64,000 nt of DNA from Panulirus ornatus (lineage: Eukaryota; Arthropoda; Malacostraca; Decapoda; Palinuridae): positions 2,350,420 through 2,414,419 of the forward strand of contig NC_092290.1 in NCBI RefSeq assembly GCF_036320965.1, in the 5' to 3' direction. Below are positions 60,201 to 64,000 of the stretch, in pieces; the stretch's first letter is position 1; every line of letters begins with the position of its first letter. A model generated the notes under the pieces. The model ran no database searches and was not told where the DNA came from. It saw only the letters and a program-made list of their open reading frames with translations. The position numbers and the translations under genes were made by a program.

Positions 60201-60354
60201 TCTCCTGTGTCGGGGAAAACAATGGAAAAACAGCACCAGCTCACCGTCCTCTTTAGGGGTATGTTTTATTCCAGGCTGGTTGGCTGGGTGGCTGGCTCTG
60301 ACATTACACACAGTGAGACATTTGGGCCGCATATGATCAATACCTACATAATCC

Positions 60355-60665
60355 ACGACCACCCTCAGGGGAGATGCCGGAGAGACAAGGCGGTCACAAA
60401 CCATCCCCCCCCCCCCCGGGGGAGGCATGGTGGAGACCTTATCGTCATTCACGACCCTCGGGGGAAGTGATGGAGACCATAGCTTCATACATATACACGA
60501 TGCGCGGGGTAAGTGTTGGAGATCGTGTGGTCACAATTCAATCCCCAGGCCAGATGTTGGAGACAGCAAGTGGTCATGAAAGACCTCAGGGGAGATGAGA
60601 GACCGTAACGTCACACACGACCCCGGGGGGAGACGATGGAAACCACGATAACCCCCCGGGGGAGC
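60355..60665. repeat. Degenerate ~43-bp tandem repeat
   Basis: The unit resembles CACGACCCYCGGGGGAGATG plus ATGGAGACCRTARCGTCA. Starts lie near 60356, 60402, 60451, 60497, 60540, 60581 and 60619. Length shrinks from about 49 to 38 bp along the array. C12 (60407-60418) lies in the second copy. Confidence 0.7.
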
Positions 60666-60799
60666 CGCCAGTCCCTCAACACCACACCCATTCCTCACAA
60701 TATACAGCGAGACACAAAATCACAATACGCTAATGGTAACTTCAGGGCACATAACCGGAGAACCAAAATTTCACGTGGGAGGGGACACGGTTACCCACT

Positions 60800-61050
60800 A
60801 GCCTCGCCCCCCCATAAAATGGCCTACCACTGTCGGTACGAAGACACCCGCCTCCTCCAGCCTCCTCGCCCCATATAATAAGCCCTCCCACTGATGGAAG
60901 AAGTATCCACCTGGCATCATCCCCCGACCACATGGCCTCCTTATGATGGACCACAGGCACCCATCTTCCTCTATAAAATGACCTTGTGAAGATGAGGCAC
61001 GGGTACCACGCCCCCACCTCACCCCCATATAACGGCCTCCCCATTCCGCC
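60800..61050. repeat. Degenerate ~57-bp tandem repeat
   Basis: CCCCCATATAATGGCCTCCC-like cores lie near 60806, 60864, 60921, 60972 and 61021. High divergence. Confidence 0.5.
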
Positions 61051-61297
61051 CCTGGAACAAAGTGTCTTGGAAAATGGCGTCCAGGCGGGGGCATCATGAA
61101 TTTTGGATGGCAGCTAAAGTTGATATCCTGCCCCACATCAAAGGGAATACCTGTGTCTCCGCCAACCACCTGAGACATACACAAATGAATCTCAATAACC
61201 TTATAAGAGGAAAAAAAAATGTTTTCAGTTCTATGTTTTACACCTGCATTCCCAAACTTACAAACATACGTGAGGTTAGTCAGTAAATCAAGAACGC
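61051..61297. other. Gene-free stretch
   Basis: A 74-codon plus frame (61062-61286) is not recognised. Confidence 0.4.
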
Positions 61298-61431
61298 ACA
61301 TGACATTTCACAAACTCAAAGAAAAACGTTTCTACGTCAACTTAAGATAGCAAGAACGTCGTGACAGCTTGAGAAAACAATTTCACTGCTTCAAAAAAAA
61401 AACGTTTCTACATTAACTTGAGATAGCAAGG
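61298..61431. repeat. 76-bp tandem duplication
   Basis: AACGTTTCTACGTCAACTTA plus AGATAGCAAG (from 61325) recurs as AACGTTTCTACATTAACTTG plus AGATAGCAAG (from 61401). Weaker matching text (TTCACAAACTCAAAG / TTCACTGCTTCAAAA) lies upstream of each. Confidence 0.8.
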
Positions 61432-61863
61432 TTGTTGTTGTGGGCATTACAATGGACTCCTAACACCACAGCTCTTATGTTTACATTACCGTGTTCGACT
61501 GTGAAGAGGTTCCTCCATACAGGAAAGTTGCTCCAGCTGTATGGAACACTGCTCATGCGTCTACCAGGGATCTTCTTCCACAGTAAATGATTCTACATTC
61601 AAATTCTAACAAACGTAAGACCAGCAACACAACAAAAATACATGAACTGAGGAAAAGAACATAGTAGCTGCAGGAATAACAGAGGAGGACGAAAGGAAAA
61701 AAAAGGTAGAGAACAGCTGTAACAGCAGCAGCAGCAGGAGGAATGGGAACAGGAGAAACAAGAGGAGAATGTGGCATCGTTAGCTCCAATACAAGTTCTT
61801 ATAAATAATCCAGCCTTAAACCCGATACCTCCCTCCAGCCTACAGCAGGAGCCACGTGTCCAC
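61432..61863. other. Gene-free stretch
   Basis: Contains a CAG run (61723-61738). Nothing else recognised. Confidence 0.45.
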
Positions 61864-61971
61864 CACCAGGCCACACTGCACCACAAGCCAGGGGCCCTAC
61901 ACCAGGCCACACTACACCACAAGCAAGGGGTCCTACACCAGGCCACACTACACCACAAGCCAGGGGTCCTA
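61864..61971. repeat. 36-bp tandem repeat, three copies
   Basis: CACCAGGCCACACTACACCA plus CAAGCCAGGGGTCCTA starts at 61864, 61900 and 61936 with one to three differences per copy. The plus frame gives a 12-residue repeat (HQATLHHKPGVL). Confidence 0.92.
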
Positions 61972-62286
61972 CACCTCCCTCGACAGCCTCCCAGACACTG
62001 CCTCACACCTGGACAACACCAGGACCAAATAACATTCACACGCAACTGATTCCTCTGACGACTGCCTTACACCTCCTCCTCGGGGAGGCTGGGGACGGAG
62101 GTGATCCCTGACAGGGAAGACCTCCCGGGTGACGCGGCCGTGACAACAGTACTCGGGGAACCCCGGAAATCCGTAATCAATATCATTAAAGCAGGACTAA
62201 TGGCCGTCGCAACCATCTGGCGTCACTAAATAATTCTCCGCTCGCAGTCGCCCTCCGGCCGTAGCTGCTTGACCGCGTCGCAATAG
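61972..62286. other. Gene-free stretch
   Basis: Unique, G+C-rich, nothing recognised. Confidence 0.45.
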
Positions 62287-62345
62287 GGTGCCTTGCCTAG
62301 CTCGCGAAACCCTAGCTAACTCGAGCAGTCCTAGCAAGGTACCCA
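62287..62345. repeat. Imperfect inverted repeat
   Basis: GGTGCCTTGCCTAG (62287-62300) pairs with CTAGCAAGGTACC (62331-62343) with two irregularities. An inner GCTCG/CGAGC pair extends the stem. Confidence 0.6.
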
Positions 62346-63027
62346 TGGCAAGCCCTCGAGCGCCTGCCTCAACTCTCGTCCGGCAACATGCAGGATCTCC
62401 AGACCTCAAGCCTCCTCCGAGGTGTCCTCCTTACCCCATTGCCTAGTTGTCTGTTCCTTATCATCCTGTGGGGCGTGGTCCATCACCTCAGAGGTGCGGG
62501 TCTGTTCCTTATCTTACTCTGGGGGCGTGGTCTACCACCTCACCTGGTGACCCTCCTACCTATCATCCTTCTACTACACCTACACACTATGTACTACGTA
62601 CGTGTAATCCCCGCGTGGTAAGGCCCCGGGCTGTACCCGACCTGACCATCTACAACACTCGTAGACTCATATGATGTACGACCATAAAGATCTCCCTAAC
62701 ACTAACGCCGGCGTCTAACCTCCCAAACCCACGATGAGATCTCCATGTGGCAGGCCCAGTTACACTGCTGGTCAGGAGGGCACCTTAGTGCACCAGAATC
62801 CTACCCTCTCTTGACACCGCCCAATCAACCACCATGGGCCTTAAAGAGACTGCAAGGGGAAGGCTCGAGTTGTAAGGGTGGGAGGTTCATGGAAGGAGGG
62901 GGCTGACGTGTAGCCCCCTCGCGGGTCAATATGTCGACAGTTCGAGGCACAACGGCCTATTGGCTCTACTGTCATTTATTCTCCACACGACACGTCATAA
63001 AAAGGTTTACGTAAACTTATGTTAGTC
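62346..63027. other. Gene-free stretch
   Basis: Loose duplication of CTGTTCCTTATC…GGGGCGTGGTC (62450-62535, about 60 bp apart). Otherwise unique. Confidence 0.45.
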
Positions 63028-63092
63028 ATGAACACACACACGGCTGTGTGTGTGTGTGGGTGGGTGTGTGTGTGTGTGTGTGTGTGTGTAAT
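63028..63092. repeat. (AC)n / (GT)n inverted microsatellite
   Basis: ACACACACAC (63030-63041), CGGC, then GT runs (63043-63058 and 63064-63090). The AC and GT halves can pair across a 3-4 bp loop. Confidence 0.9.
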
Positions 63093-63670
63093 GACGACGG
63101 CTGTGCACGTGAAGGTTGCAACTTGCAAACTCTTTACTAACAGACCGACTCTGACTTAGCCTCCATTCCATTACTCCTTATGTTCTAATTACATATGTAC
63201 GTACAATCTGCTGACAATGAGTGATCATAACCAGGCGGGGAAGGTAGTCAGGAACACCAATGGTAACGCTAACTACACCATTAAGTCAGATCACCAGCTA
63301 CAGCATAATTAGGCACATTTCCCGCCACAAACATCAACAAGCAGACATAAAAACTGCAGCAGTTCCTCTAACACACTTCTTGGCCAGCGTCGCGGCTAAA
63401 GAGCGCAAGGAAAAAACATGCAATTAATCTACCACAGGTGCAAATTACCTGCAGGTTTACGTGGGTGATACCAATTCACTAAATTCAAAGTCCTCAAAAA
63501 TCAACTTGCTTAATGGCACTCGTAAGCAATGTCTCGGCACTGGCTGGCACTACTGGAATATAAGCAATAATGACGTCACAAATAGTTCCCATTTTCCTCG
63601 TGTTGTATGCTTAAGGGTAAATAACTTTCAAGCTTTCAGGACGTACATATATCACTTTCTGAACCTACAA
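63093..63670. other. Gene-free stretch
   Basis: Unique mixed sequence. A 72-codon plus frame (63461-63679) is not recognised. Confidence 0.45.
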
Positions 63671-63870
63671 TACCGATAAGCTGTGATGAGTTGATAACTA
63701 AGCTTGAAGGAATGAAATATTGGATAGCTTACGAGGGAGGACCAATGATAAGCTTACAGCATTAATCAACTCGTAAACCTAGAAGGCTCATACAATCTAT
63801 AAGCTTAGAGGTAAGCTTAGAGGTGCAAGTACTGCGCATGATGAGGTAAATGACAGATAAGCTCAAGTGG
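63671..63870. repeat. AAGCTT-rich segment
   Basis: AAGCTT occurs at 63700, 63750, 63801 and 63813, with near matches (ATAAGCTG, ATAGCTTACG, ATAAGCTC) around them. TAAGCTTAGAGG is directly duplicated (12 bp) at 63800-63823. Weakly periodic, probably a decayed repeat. Confidence 0.45.
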
Positions 63871-63950
63871 ATATATCATTAACGGGAAGTGAGGCAATAT
63901 ACGGATATGATCATATGAGGTGAGGTACTGATCAGGGGAAGTTACAGCAT

Positions 63951-64000
63951 TCACAACCTTGGAGGGGTGTATATTTTTCACAACCTGGGAGGGGGGTATA
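63951..64000. repeat. 27-bp tandem repeat running off the window end
   Basis: TCACAACCTTGGAGGGGTGT plus ATATTTT (63951) recurs at 63978 as TCACAACCTGGGAGGGGGGT plus ATA. The array may continue beyond base 64000. Confidence 0.8.

Overview
This 64 kb window looks like intergenic or intronic DNA from a large, repeat-rich arthropod genome. A decapod crustacean (crab, lobster, crayfish or shrimp) is the most likely source. Three things point there. First, long perfect (GA)n/(CT)n, (AC)n/(GT)n, (AAT)n and (AT)n tracts are extremely dense. Second, there are many different minisatellites. Third, two decayed repeat fragments have a peptide signature that I associate from memory with decapod retroelements. 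The species call is an inference and cannot be tested here. Nothing suggests a prokaryotic, viral or plasmid source. No complete protein-coding gene, rRNA, tRNA or CRISPR array could be supported.

Layout. 0-8 kb: microsatellites, a 19-bp minisatellite (5.5 kb) and three copies (0.3, 6.1 and 7.9 kb) of a dispersed palindromic fold-back repeat. 8-13 kb: mostly unique sequence with a weak ~52-bp repeat, then an AT-rich block. 13.4-13.7 kb: the best candidate for real coding sequence, two phase-compatible exon-like segments on the minus strand. 14-26 kb: mostly unremarkable, with a ~23-bp array rich in CACGTG at 20 kb. 26.5-30.4 kb: hairpin-forming repeats, long (TA)n tracts, a retroelement C-terminal remnant beside a ~79-bp tandem repeat, then ~36-bp and ~30-bp minisatellites. 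32-38 kb: 33-bp, 21/24-bp, 21-bp, ~23-bp and 32-bp arrays plus a pyrimidine-rich block. 39-51 kb: microsatellites, two copies of a second dispersed repeat and a second retroelement remnant. 51.8-53.6 kb: 36-bp and 21-bp arrays. 55-60.7 kb: very long (GA)n tracts, a fourth fold-back copy (56.9 kb), a 21-bp array (57.5 kb), an eleven-copy 28-bp array (59.9-60.2 kb) and a ~43-bp array. 60.8-64 kb: further short tandem duplications.

The most interesting structure is the fold-back family. Each copy is an inverted repeat whose centre reads TTTGACCTGA..TCAGGTCAAA. One copy contains an exact DR1 nuclear-receptor motif (TGACCTTTGACCT). Its arms are built from a ~21-bp subunit (ACGACGGTACGACCCTTGAG), and a close relative of that subunit is amplified in tandem at 33.65-33.91 kb. 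Several otherwise unrelated arrays share an exact 21-bp period. Most long open frames in the window are artefacts of simple sequence or of stop-free repeat units.
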